Part shown: positions 1 through 6,499 of the stretch, in pieces | Layout: each line of letters begins with the position of its first letter | Numbering within the stretch: the first letter of the stretch is position 1 | DNA from: an uncultured bacterium | GTDB lineage: Bacteria > Bacteroidota > Bacteroidia > Bacteroidales > Bacteroidaceae | Reading direction: 5' to 3' | Assembly: GCA_905214795.1 (NCBI GenBank) | Contig: CAJMNM010000033.1 | Span: 1 to 37,889, forward strand | Length of the DNA stretch: 37,889 nt | The notes under the pieces: model-generated | The model's database searches: none | Told to the model about the DNA's origin: nothing | The model's input: the letters and a program-made list of their open reading frames with translations, nothing else | Program-made: the position numbers and the translations under genes

Positions 1-53
1 CTTAAAATCCCTTGGCCATTGCGGCTGTGCGGGTTCAAGTCCCGCTTCGAGTA
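1..53 (+). tRNA. tRNA-Leu(TAA), 3' part only
   Basis: The window opens inside the anticodon loop (CTTAAAA, anticodon TAA). A long variable arm typical of class II tRNAs follows, then a perfect T arm (GCGGG, loop TTCAAGT, CCCGC at 29-45), seven acceptor bases and discriminator A at 53, as expected for leucine. CCA is not encoded. The 5' half lies outside the window. tRNA-Leu genes are common integration targets, and accessory DNA begins directly downstream. Confidence 0.9.
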
Positions 54-60
54 CGAAATG

Positions 61-100
61 AAATCGCAATCATTTGAATAGTAGATGATTGCGATTTTAA
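61..100 (+). terminator. terminator of tRNA-Leu
   Basis: A perfect 13 bp stem (61-73 with 85-97) has an 11-base loop and is followed by TTTTAATTTT. It starts 8 bases after the tRNA, so it is the expected Rho-independent terminator of that transcript. Confidence 0.85.
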
Positions 101-315
101 TTTTATGTATTTACACCACTAAATTTATAGAAGTACGCTAGAAGTCAGCAGTATTATAAGCTGGTTTTAGCAAGGAAAAAGAATGAAGTGCTATGTTCAT
201 TCTTTTCCTTGTCGAAAGAAAGCTTTTACTTTAATGGACGTATGTATGAGTATGGGGATAAAGTAACTGTAGAATTATATTTGTGAATATAATGATTTTT
301 ATAATATGCTGACTC
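99..315. other. non-coding stretch between tRNA and protease gene
   Basis: I see no convincing gene here. The only clear structure is a stem-loop of about 16 bp with one bulged A (171-187 with 196-211). It is listed separately as the likely end of the leftward transcript. Confidence 0.6.
171..211 (-). terminator. stem-loop downstream of the S41 protease gene
   Basis: Arms 171-187 and 196-211 are complementary over 16 bp with one bulged A and an 8-base loop. It lies about 105 bases past the protease stop codon. The T-run on the minus strand is within the stem and not after it, so termination is likely but not certain. Confidence 0.5.
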
Positions 316-1749
316 TTATTTATTATTTATGCTTCTTAATTTATCTGATTTAATTAATTCCATTGCTTTATCGAATTCATCAGGCAAGTTTTCCCAAGGT
401 AGGCTTTCTTTTACATAGATATCAGGAGAGAATCCTTCTCCTTCGGTATAACTGCCATCTGGTAATTGTGTGGGCGTTTCAGTGGCTAACCTAAATTCTA
501 TGCCGTGCGATGTTTTGTATTTATAAGCTGTTGAACCGCAATCCCCATTTGTTTGTTGTCCGATAGATATAACTTGTTTGCGTTGTTTCAATAATGCGAT
601 TAATTTTTCTGCAGCACTACTGGTGTTATTGTTTTGTAAAATATAGATTTTCCCTTTATATGCAGTTGAATCTCCTGTAATACTTAATTGTGCTATCGAA
701 GCTGTTGTATTGAATAATAGTTTTCTGGCTATCTGGATACATCCTTTTAATTCACCTCCTGGGTTATCTCGTAAGTCCAAAATAAGATGTGTGCACATAG
801 GAGAATCGTTTATTACGTAATCCAGTTGTTCCATAAACCATTCAACTCCATCTTTATGGAAATTCTTGAATCTGATGTAACCGATATTTTCTTTTTTTAG
901 TTCCTTTATCATAGAAAAATATTCTGTAAGTTTGTCATACTGATCTGTTTTTGCTGTATGTATTGACTTGTTTTGCTTTTCTTCTTGTTGGAGTAAAGGA
1001 ATCTTTTCTTCAAAGATAGAATCGTTTCGTTTTAGTCTGATATTGAGAAATGTATCTGTATAAGAAGACAATGCGCCTAATATTGCAGCTCTTTTTCTAC
1101 TCATGTCTGTTGATGCAGATGTATACAGTAGTTGTTGATTAATGTATTTCTCAATACTAGTATTGTTTACTGATAATAGTAAATCTCCAGTTCTAGCATT
1201 TATAGTGGTATCATTGCATGCCACAATCCAGATGCTGTCGTTGCGCGTTGCAAGAGTAATATCTGCAGAGCGATTTAAAAAGTATGGAAATGTATGTGCA
1301 TTTTTCAGAGAAGCAAAGTATTCAAGAAGAAGCATACCATATTGCGTACCGTTCTCTATTTTCTCGACTCTTTTACGAAATACATCATTTAGTGAGTCGA
1401 TTCGGATAGCTTTATGTGAGGCTATTTGTTTGTAGTTCTTGTTTACAATTTCAGTAATTTCCTTGAAATCCTCTTGCATTTCTTTCTTTGACAGATGAAT
1501 ATCTGTAATATAACAGGCATGTGGAATTCTTAATATTTTATTCCATTTATCATAATAATCATAGTTTGTTTTAATTGCTCGCATACATAATACGATTGTG
1601 ACAACAGCTCCTATAAGCATGATGAAATGGTACCATTTTTTAGATTTCTTTTTGAAGTATAGCGAAACAATCCAGATGATGATAATAATAGAAACCAAAA
1701 TTAAACATACATTTGTGATGAAAGCTGCTAATAGTCCTTGTATATCCAT
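316..1749 (-). CDS. membrane-anchored S41-family (C-terminal processing type) peptidase
   Basis: The protein has 477 residues from the ATG at 1749. Two hydrophobic segments near the N-terminus (about 5-32 and 42-56) anchor it, placing the rest outside the cytoplasm. The C-terminal half is S41-like: DLRDNPGGELKG is the conserved beta-strand and oxyanion-type motif, and TSSAAEKLIALL carries the probable nucleophile Ser378. The TNGDCGSTAYKY stretch and the LPDGSYTEGEGFSPDI ending are also typical of S41 proteins. A weak PDZ-like region precedes the catalytic part. An upstream ATG at 1782 would overlap the preceding gene by 26 bp. The ATG at 1749 lies 7 bases after that gene's stop codon and is preferred. 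The two genes probably form one transcript. The substrate is unknown. Confidence 0.85.
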   Translation of the reverse strand: MDIQGLLAAFITNVCLILVSIIIIIWIVSLYFKKKSKKWYHFIMLIGAVVTIVLCMRAIKTNYDYYDKWNKILRIPHACYITDIHLSKKEMQEDFKEITEIVNKNYKQIASHKAIRIDSLNDVFRKRVEKIENGTQYGMLLLEYFASLKNAHTFPYFLNRSADITLATRNDSIWIVACNDTTINARTGDLLLSVNNTSIEKYINQQLLYTSASTDMSRKRAAILGALSSYTDTFLNIRLKRNDSIFEEKIPLLQQEEKQNKSIHTAKTDQYDKLTEYFSMIKELKKENIGYIRFKNFHKDGVEWFMEQLDYVINDSPMCTHLILDLRDNPGGELKGCIQIARKLLFNTTASIAQLSITGDSTAYKGKIYILQNNNTSSAAEKLIALLKQRKQVISIGQQTNGDCGSTAYKYKTSHGIEFRLATETPTQLPDGSYTEGEGFSPDIYVKESLPWENLPDEFDKAMELIKSDKLRSINNK

Positions 1750-1756
1750 ATTAAAA

Positions 1757-2032
1757 TTAAAAAAGTTTTGTGATAGCCACAATTATTAAGAAAATGAGTG
1801 CAAGTATAAGTACCAATAGACTGTAAAGAATTAAACTGATTTTATTCATAATATTGTCTCCTTTATTTTTCAGTTTTATCAAAACAAATAATATCACGAA
1901 TAAATCATCGAGCCATCCTATTGGTGGAATGTCTGGTATTAAGTCTATTGGACTAAGTATGTAAATAAGTGCTCCTATAATTAGTAAATAAGAGGACATT
2001 TTAGGGGGATAAGTCATATTCATTATAATCAT
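1757..2032 (-). CDS. DUF1232 (YkvA-like) small membrane protein
   Basis: This 91-residue protein has the DUF1232 hallmark LSPIDLIPDIPPIGWLDD in its first half: a hydrophobic segment, a short acidic and proline-rich turn, then a second hydrophobic segment (FVILFVLIKL). A third membrane helix forms the C-terminus (about 65-91). DUF1232 proteins occur widely in bacteria without an established biochemical role. The stop codon is 7 bases from the preferred start of the S41 peptidase, so co-transcription is likely. A functional link to that protease is inference from the layout only. Confidence 0.8.
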   Translation of the reverse strand: MIIMNMTYPPKMSSYLLIIGALIYILSPIDLIPDIPPIGWLDDLFVILFVLIKLKNKGDNIMNKISLILYSLLVLILALIFLIIVAITKLF

Positions 2033-2061
2033 ACTGTTGTTTCTAAGGTTTATAATTTACT

Positions 2062-2099
2062 GTGAGTCAGTCTTTCCCAATTTAAGAAGACTGGCTCAC
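2062..2099 (-). terminator. hairpin between micro-ORF and DUF1232 gene
   Basis: Arms 2062-2074 and 2087-2099 pair over 13 positions, with one G-U. The hairpin follows the 2111-2230 micro-ORF on the minus strand. There is no clean T-run, so it may be an attenuator or processing stem instead of a full terminator. Confidence 0.5.
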
Positions 2100-2110
2100 T
2101 GGTACATTTT

Positions 2111-2230
2111 TTAATCAAGACTGTTCATTGCATCACTGATTGCTTCATCCAGTTCATCTTGGGAATCACAATCAAACATCATTTCAATAAGAGTCTTAAT
2201 GTCATCGTCAGAATACTTACTCATACGCAT
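2111..2230 (-). CDS. acidic micro-protein, 39 aa (or 37 aa)
   Basis: This short open frame lies 18 bases after the AlbA_2 gene on the same strand. It starts at the ATG at 2230 or, more likely, the ATG at 2224 (MSKYSDDDIKTLIEMMF). It ends at TAA 2111-2113 and is followed by a hairpin. The product is strongly acidic (DCDSQDELDEAISDAMNSLD) and predicted helical, with no membrane segment. The tight spacing, shared strand and downstream stem-loop suggest it is the last gene of the 3502-to-2111 transcript. I recognise no family. An acidic regulator or inhibitor of a neighbour is possible but speculative. Confidence 0.5.
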   Translation of the reverse strand: MRMSKYSDDDIKTLIEMMFDCDSQDELDEAISDAMNSLD

Positions 2231-2248
2231 AAAATTAAAGGGTTAATA

Positions 2249-3256
2249 TTAATTAGATACTTTTGGAGTGTTGGCTTCCCCAAGCATCGTATTATGAATT
2301 ACATATTCAATTAAGTCATTATATTTTAACTGACGTCTACCAGCCTGATTTCTTACGTACAATTCAGTACCGTTTAGCAGGATGAGTTGTCCCTTCCATT
2401 GAGGTATATAAATTTTAGAGAAAATCTTGTTGCTTTCTGTTCGATACCAATCTATCTTGACTGTAGACACAAATGCGTGATTTTGTGTTTGTAAATATAA
2501 CTGATTGATGAAATCTAATTCAAAATCAGCTCTGGAACTGAAAGGCACTTCGGAGAGTAACTCTCCTTCTACACCTTGTATGTCACCTTGATTATTTATA
2601 CCTACATAAACAGTACCTTCTTCATGCGAATTGGCAAATGCCACAATTTCGGAAAATATGATACGATATTGATTCATTCTTTCATTGGTTTTCACAGGAT
2701 AAGCCGTATGAACAAATGATGATTTGAATTCCACATTCTTTCCTTCTTGTATGGGTAAGACATCACAAGAGATTAAAGCTAATGCCGAAAGCAGAAATTG
2801 CCGTTGTGCCTCTTCTTTTTCATCACGTATTCTTATACTTTCTACCAATACATCAGTGGATAGTGACTCGCACTTTTCTTTGAATAAATCCCATAATTGT
2901 TCCAAAGTATATTTAGATTCTTTGAACAATATCGTGTTTTCATACAAGGATTCTCTTGACATGTATTTATTGGCTGATTTCTTGAACAAACCTTCTTTTC
3001 GCTCATAAATCCTGCTTGGATATATTTTATTATTACCCATATCGTAGAGCTGAACTTCTGCTCCTACACGCAGATGCTGATTATCCTCATCCATTAAATC
3101 TGCATCGAATTTAGCAAAGTCGTCTAAGCACCAGCAGGGCACTACAAAGATTTCTTTGCTGGTTAAATTAGTAAACTCATAATACTGAATTTGATTGTCT
3201 TCTGATTTGAAGCAACTTGTAACGCATGCTTCGATTTTTCGTTTAATTTGATTCAT
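2249..3256 (-). CDS. AlbA_2 / Schlafen-type putative ATP-binding protein
   Basis: The protein has 335 residues. The middle (about 170-290) has the AlbA_2 (divergent AAA-4, Schlafen) pattern: GKNVEFKSS at 172-180, IVAFANSHEEGTVYVGIN at 204-221, then NNQGDIQGVEGE. This domain is found in Schlafen-like proteins, some transcription regulators and many genes of phage-defence or mobile regions. The first 165 residues match nothing I recognise; they include a CWC motif at 41-43 and a helical stretch rich in K and E at about 115-155. The C-terminus holds a short beta-rich part. It lies 24 bases after a two-helix membrane protein gene and 18 bases before an acidic micro-ORF. The domain assignment is firm; the function is unknown. 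Confidence 0.8.
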   Translation of the reverse strand: MNQIKRKIEACVTSCFKSEDNQIQYYEFTNLTSKEIFVVPCWCLDDFAKFDADLMDEDNQHLRVGAEVQLYDMGNNKIYPSRIYERKEGLFKKSANKYMSRESLYENTILFKESKYTLEQLWDLFKEKCESLSTDVLVESIRIRDEKEEAQRQFLLSALALISCDVLPIQEGKNVEFKSSFVHTAYPVKTNERMNQYRIIFSEIVAFANSHEEGTVYVGINNQGDIQGVEGELLSEVPFSSRADFELDFINQLYLQTQNHAFVSTVKIDWYRTESNKIFSKIYIPQWKGQLILLNGTELYVRNQAGRRQLKYNDLIEYVIHNTMLGEANTPKVSN

Positions 3257-3280
3257 GATTTATTAAATTAGTTAATATTA

Positions 3281-3502
3281 TTACATAAACATACCTAAGA
3301 AATAGCCTGTAAGAAGGAGGAATAGCATCAGCACTAGGGCGAATACAAAACCACTCCGCATACTGCCGAATGGTTTGGCTAGTAACCAAGTCCACCAGTT
3401 TACACCCCATGATCTTGTACCAAATACGATAAATGCGATTCCTCCAATTAAGATAAATGCAATACAAACTACAATTGTTAAGCTAAAAGAACTGAATTCC
3501 AT
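3281..3502 (-). CDS. small two-helix membrane protein
   Basis: This 73-residue protein has two hydrophobic segments (about 6-28 and 47-70) joined by a tryptophan-rich loop, GTRSWGVNWWTWLLAKPFG. It is the first gene of the minus-strand group ending near 2111. A second frame over the same DNA (3243-3467) has an implausible composition and was left out. No family is recognised. It might anchor the AlbA_2 protein encoded 24 bases downstream, but only the gene order suggests this. Confidence 0.65.
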   Translation of the reverse strand: MEFSSFSLTIVVCIAFILIGGIAFIVFGTRSWGVNWWTWLLAKPFGSMRSGFVFALVLMLFLLLTGYFLGMFM

Positions 3503-3556
3503 AATTACATTAGTTTTAGTTATACATTAGATACTTTTAATAAAAAAGTAACAGAC

Positions 3557-3583
3557 TACATTTGTAAGTCCATTGCAAATGTA
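3557..3583. promoter_or_regulatory. symmetrical divergent promoter candidate
   Basis: TACATTTG (3557-3564) and its perfect reverse complement CAAATGTA (3576-3583) are 11 bases apart. Each fits the Bacteroidales -7 box TAnnTTTG, one per strand, between divergently oriented genes. I see no clear -33 TTTG for either, so the palindrome could instead be an operator. Confidence 0.4.
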
Positions 3584-3751
3584 AATGCAATAAAAATATG
3601 TTTTTGGACTTAATTTAGTGCGCACAACATTTTGTGTAAAAAAGTGGGGGAAAAAGTGCAACTCCTGAAAAAATATTCTGTATCCGCAACTAGCATTTTG
3701 TTTCTACAGCAAAATATTATTAGATTTGTGTTGATTAAAAGAAGACTCGCA

Positions 3752-5107
3752 ATGAGAATTAACGGGAAAGTATATTTTGACCCCTGGGTGGGTGATAATT
3801 ATGAAAGTGGTATTAAGGGAGATAAAATCTTAGTAATAGGTCTCCAGCATTGGTGTGACCCTAAATATTGGGGATGTAATAAAGACCCTCATAAATGTCT
3901 TGATGAACGGGATAGTACATGTACCGTATGGAATGCAGATATATACAAAAATGTTCAAAAGGCATCCGGTAGGGAACACTCGAATGGTGATATAATGCCT
4001 AATTGTCCGATAAATGCATGTAAGAAACGAAATGAGTGTATTGGTACAATAAAAAATACTCGATTCCGTTACCTTCATTGTGAAACAAAGATTGCTATAT
4101 ACGATCATATCAATGATCAGGAGAGAGCACAGCGGGCTTCCATTTTTGGCGCAGTTTTGACAGCTTTAGAGAAGTTATATATTAAATCTGAAAATAAAGA
4201 GGCTAATATTTCTTACGACAAAAAGAAATGCTGGAATAGTATTGCTTTTGCTAACTTCATACAACATTACACTAAGATTGATCCTAAGAATCCGAATAGA
4301 GTTGATATTAATAAGGAACTAACAGAGGTGCTATCTGAAAAAAATTTAAACGCCTTAGATAAACATATTAAGAATTTAAAACCAAAGGTAATTATAGCTT
4401 TGAAAATAGATATGATTCCTAGCATTATTAAAGGGACATACCATGATAAGTATGTTGAATGCAAGGATATAAGTATTATGACTCCAATGGGAGGAACTTT
4501 TACTTTTTCTGTCTTTGCTGAAAAAAATTCACATTTGTATATAAAGATTAAGCAAGATTTGAACGATTTTGTTGATGATTATATTCGTGAGAACTTACAA
4601 ATTGTTTCGGAAGAAGACTTAAAAAATAGAGGGAAAAAGAGTGAAATAGAAAGTAAAATACAGGCGTTAGCTGTATTTCTTAAGGAACAAAAGAAACAAA
4701 TAGAAGGGAATGAGAAAAAGCATCTTGATAAATATAGGAAAATAATAAGGAATTTAGATGAATTTCTTAAGGGGCAAAAGAAACAAATAGAAGGGAATGA
4801 GAAAAAGCATCTTGATAAATATAGTGAAATAAAAAGGGACATACAGGTGTTAGCTAAATTTTTTATGGAACAAAGAGAAGAGGGTAAGAATGGGCAGCTT
4901 GTTACGTATAGAGATGAAATTTTAAAGAACGAAAACATTGCTGAAATAGTAAGAAAAGAATTTTACTATGACAAAGATTTCAAGCAACAGAAAAACGAAG
5001 TTTTTAAAGAATTCAGAAGCCGGAAAAAGAAAGAATTATTAGATGCTGAACTTGATGGAATTAAAGTTGCTTATGAGGATTTTAAAGAAAAAAGAAGAAA
5101 TATCTGA
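3752..5107 (+). CDS. cysteine-rich protein with coiled-coil tail, weak uracil-DNA-glycosylase-like features
   Basis: I chose the ATG at 3752, giving 451 residues starting MRINGKVYFDPWVGDNY. The frame is open back to an ATG at 3632, but that extension looks non-coding. Residues 24-31 (DKILVIGL) form a beta strand leading into a cysteine cluster (C35, C42, C49, C57, C85, C90, C96, C110). WNSIAFANFIQ (161-171) and LKPKVIIAL (209-217) resemble core strands of the uracil-DNA glycosylase superfamily, but I cannot point to catalytic motifs. Residues about 285-451 are charged and helical, probably a coiled coil, and hold a 29-residue tandem duplication. The gene diverges from the AlbA_2 group. Zinc or iron-sulfur binding by the cysteines is possible. 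The function is unknown; a role in defence is inference. Confidence 0.75.
   Translation: MRINGKVYFDPWVGDNYESGIKGDKILVIGLQHWCDPKYWGCNKDPHKCLDERDSTCTVWNADIYKNVQKASGREHSNGDIMPNCPINACKKRNECIGTIKNTRFRYLHCETKIAIYDHINDQERAQRASIFGAVLTALEKLYIKSENKEANISYDKKKCWNSIAFANFIQHYTKIDPKNPNRVDINKELTEVLSEKNLNALDKHIKNLKPKVIIALKIDMIPSIIKGTYHDKYVECKDISIMTPMGGTFTFSVFAEKNSHLYIKIKQDLNDFVDDYIRENLQIVSEEDLKNRGKKSEIESKIQALAVFLKEQKKQIEGNEKKHLDKYRKIIRNLDEFLKGQKKQIEGNEKKHLDKYSEIKRDIQVLAKFFMEQREEGKNGQLVTYRDEILKNENIAEIVRKEFYYDKDFKQQKNEVFKEFRSRKKKELLDAELDGIKVAYEDFKEKRRNI
4675..4824 (+). repeat. 87-bp tandem duplication inside the coiled-coil region
   Basis: Bases 4675-4737 recur at 4762-4824 with a start-to-start distance of 87 bp and only two substitutions over 63 bases. 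At the protein level this repeats LKxQKKQIEGNEKKHLDKY in register with a 29-residue period. The near identity points to a recent in-frame duplication that lengthened the coiled coil. Confidence 0.9.
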
Positions 5108-5307
5108 CATCCCCATCAACAATATAGAATTTATTTCGATTGTCGAGTAGATGATTATGAGTCACACAAGGACAGTTCTATATGTGCATTACTATATAAT
5201 AAAAAAGAAAATCAGTAATCAAATAAATATGCTTTTACATAATTTGATTGAAATGTAATTGTTTAGAGTTTAAACCGGTTAAAAATGACCAGCTGAGACT
5301 CCTTCAT
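5108..5307. other. AT-rich stretch without a gene
   Basis: No supported gene is visible on the plus strand. On the minus strand, just after the broken gene ending at 5308, a short frame MKESQLVIFNRFKL begins behind a GGAGGATATAA sequence and stops at once. It looks like the first codons of a lost downstream gene. Confidence 0.4.
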
Positions 5308-5826
5308 TTATATCCTCCTCCCCAAATACTTTGCCAATAAAATTACAATCCCAATCCCCACAGCGGCAATCAGCCCACAGTAGGCGATGTCTTCCATATC
5401 TGTCCGGAGTCCAAAATCTCAGCGTTTTCCATTATCATGATGATGAAGAAAGAGAAAAAGGTAAGCAGTAGGACAATCAGGATATAGAAGAGAGATGCAG
5501 ATGAAGTCCTTTGCCTTGGCAATCCCCTGTTCTGTTTCTGTATACCTGGCATCTATCTTTTGGGCAAACCTTTTAAGAATTGCATCACCGAATTTTTCAG
5601 CCTGAGCCATTGTACTCTGCTTGATTCTGAGATCGTACTTCTTCAAGAACTTTGTCAGGTCGTTTATGTTATCAAACACTATATCTATACTCTTATTCAG
5701 ATTGGCAATCCCTTGTGCGTTCTTTTCCAGCAACAGTTTTTCTTTCTCCAAAAAAATTTTTTCAGGATCGTTTATGGGAACTTGCGCTTCATTCATTTCA
5801 GCGGTAAAATCAAATTTCTTTTTCAT
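5308..5826 (-). pseudogene. broken gene for a membrane-anchored coiled-coil protein, two frameshifts
   Basis: Reading starts at the ATG at 5826 (MKKKFDFTAEMNEAQ) and gives a helical, K/E-rich protein up to about 5490 (ARYTETEQGIAKAKDF). The protein-like signal then moves to a second frame encoding a membrane helix (LFYILIVLLLTFFSFFIIM). After about 5410 it moves to a third frame (MEDIAYCGLIAAVGIGIVIL, then LAKYLGRRI), ending in TAA at 5308-5310. Joined, the three pieces make a protein of about 170 residues with a soluble N-terminal part and two C-terminal membrane segments. Its start overlaps the stop of a 26-codon frame (ATGA). Such proteins are familiar to me from Bacteroides mobilizable elements, but I cannot name the family with confidence. 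Confidence 0.55.
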
Positions 5827-5903
5827 AAGCTCATCGTTTTAATCCAGTTTTCGGTTTCTTTCCTAAGGTACGAATGGCAGCACGTGCACATCTTTTTATC
5901 CAT
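5823..5903 (-). CDS. 26-aa micro-ORF overlapping the broken gene
   Basis: The ATG at 5903 gives MDKKMCTCCHSYLRKETENW followed by IKTMSL, with TGA at 5823-5825 overlapping the next start in an ATGA junction. The CTCC cysteines and the translational-coupling overlap argue for a real upstream cistron or the tail of one. It may be debris of the same mobile element. No family is recognised. Confidence 0.3.
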   Translation of the reverse strand: MDKKMCTCCHSYLRKETENWIKTMSL

Positions 5904-6018
5904 AAGAGATCATTCTTTTATTTATCTCTACATGGCAGTTTGCTTTGTGAACCACCACTTTCTTAAGTTCGTACATAGGGAACTTCCAGCAATCCGACAA
6001 ATTTCGTATCACCTCACC

Positions 6019-6440
6019 CTATTGTGGCAATCGCTGGTCGTTGATGGCGTATCCTTTGATAAGGTATTGTTTTAATATAGAAGTTGCCCAGATTCTGAAT
6101 TGAGTAGCATTCTTTGAGTTTACCCTATAACCGACAGAAATAATCATGTCCAGATTATAATAAGGTACGGTTCTTCTGACTGTTCTTCCTCCCTCTTCTT
6201 GAACTTGTGCATTTTTTGCACGGGTTGCGTCTTCACATAATTCTACTGATTTATAGATATTCCGAATGTGTCTGAATTTACAGTTCTATCTACTTCAAAC
6301 AGATTAGACATTTGTGATAGTGTGAGCCACACAGTTTCTTTGTCCAGTTTTACATTTAACTGTATATTCCCGTCTTTACTTTTGTAGAAAAGCAAAGTGT
6401 TTCGTTTATTGTAATTATATATAGAATTTCTGTGTATCAT
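6019..6440 (-). pseudogene. RhuM-family gene, frameshifted and truncated
   Basis: From the ATG at 6440, the frame gives LLFYKSKDGNIQLNVKLD, then ETVWLTLSQMSNLFEVDR, the N-terminal signature of RhuM (virulence RhuM/YhgE-type) proteins. Around 6265 the homology jumps by one frame and continues as RNIYKSVELCEDATRAKNAQ, then YYNLDMIISVGYRVNSKNAT, QFRIWATSILKQYLIKGYAI and NDQRLPQ, with TAG at 6019-6021. Intact RhuM proteins usually run well over 300 residues; this stops at about 140. It therefore carries both a frameshift and a loss of the C-terminal half. RhuM genes are typical cargo of genomic islands, in keeping with the neighbouring broken gene and the tRNA. Confidence 0.85.
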
Positions 6441-6499
6441 ATTGTGCTTATTAAAATTATTATCTACTTTTAATTGTAAATAATAAAAATAAAATCTAT

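Noticed and set aside
3243..3467. 74-codon minus-strand frame overlapping the small membrane protein gene
   Set aside because: It overlaps both neighbours, and its composition is not protein-like; the frame 3281-3502 gives a clean two-helix protein.
5560..6075. 171-codon plus-strand frame
   Set aside because: It lies opposite the broken membrane-protein and RhuM genes, whose minus-strand homology explains the DNA.
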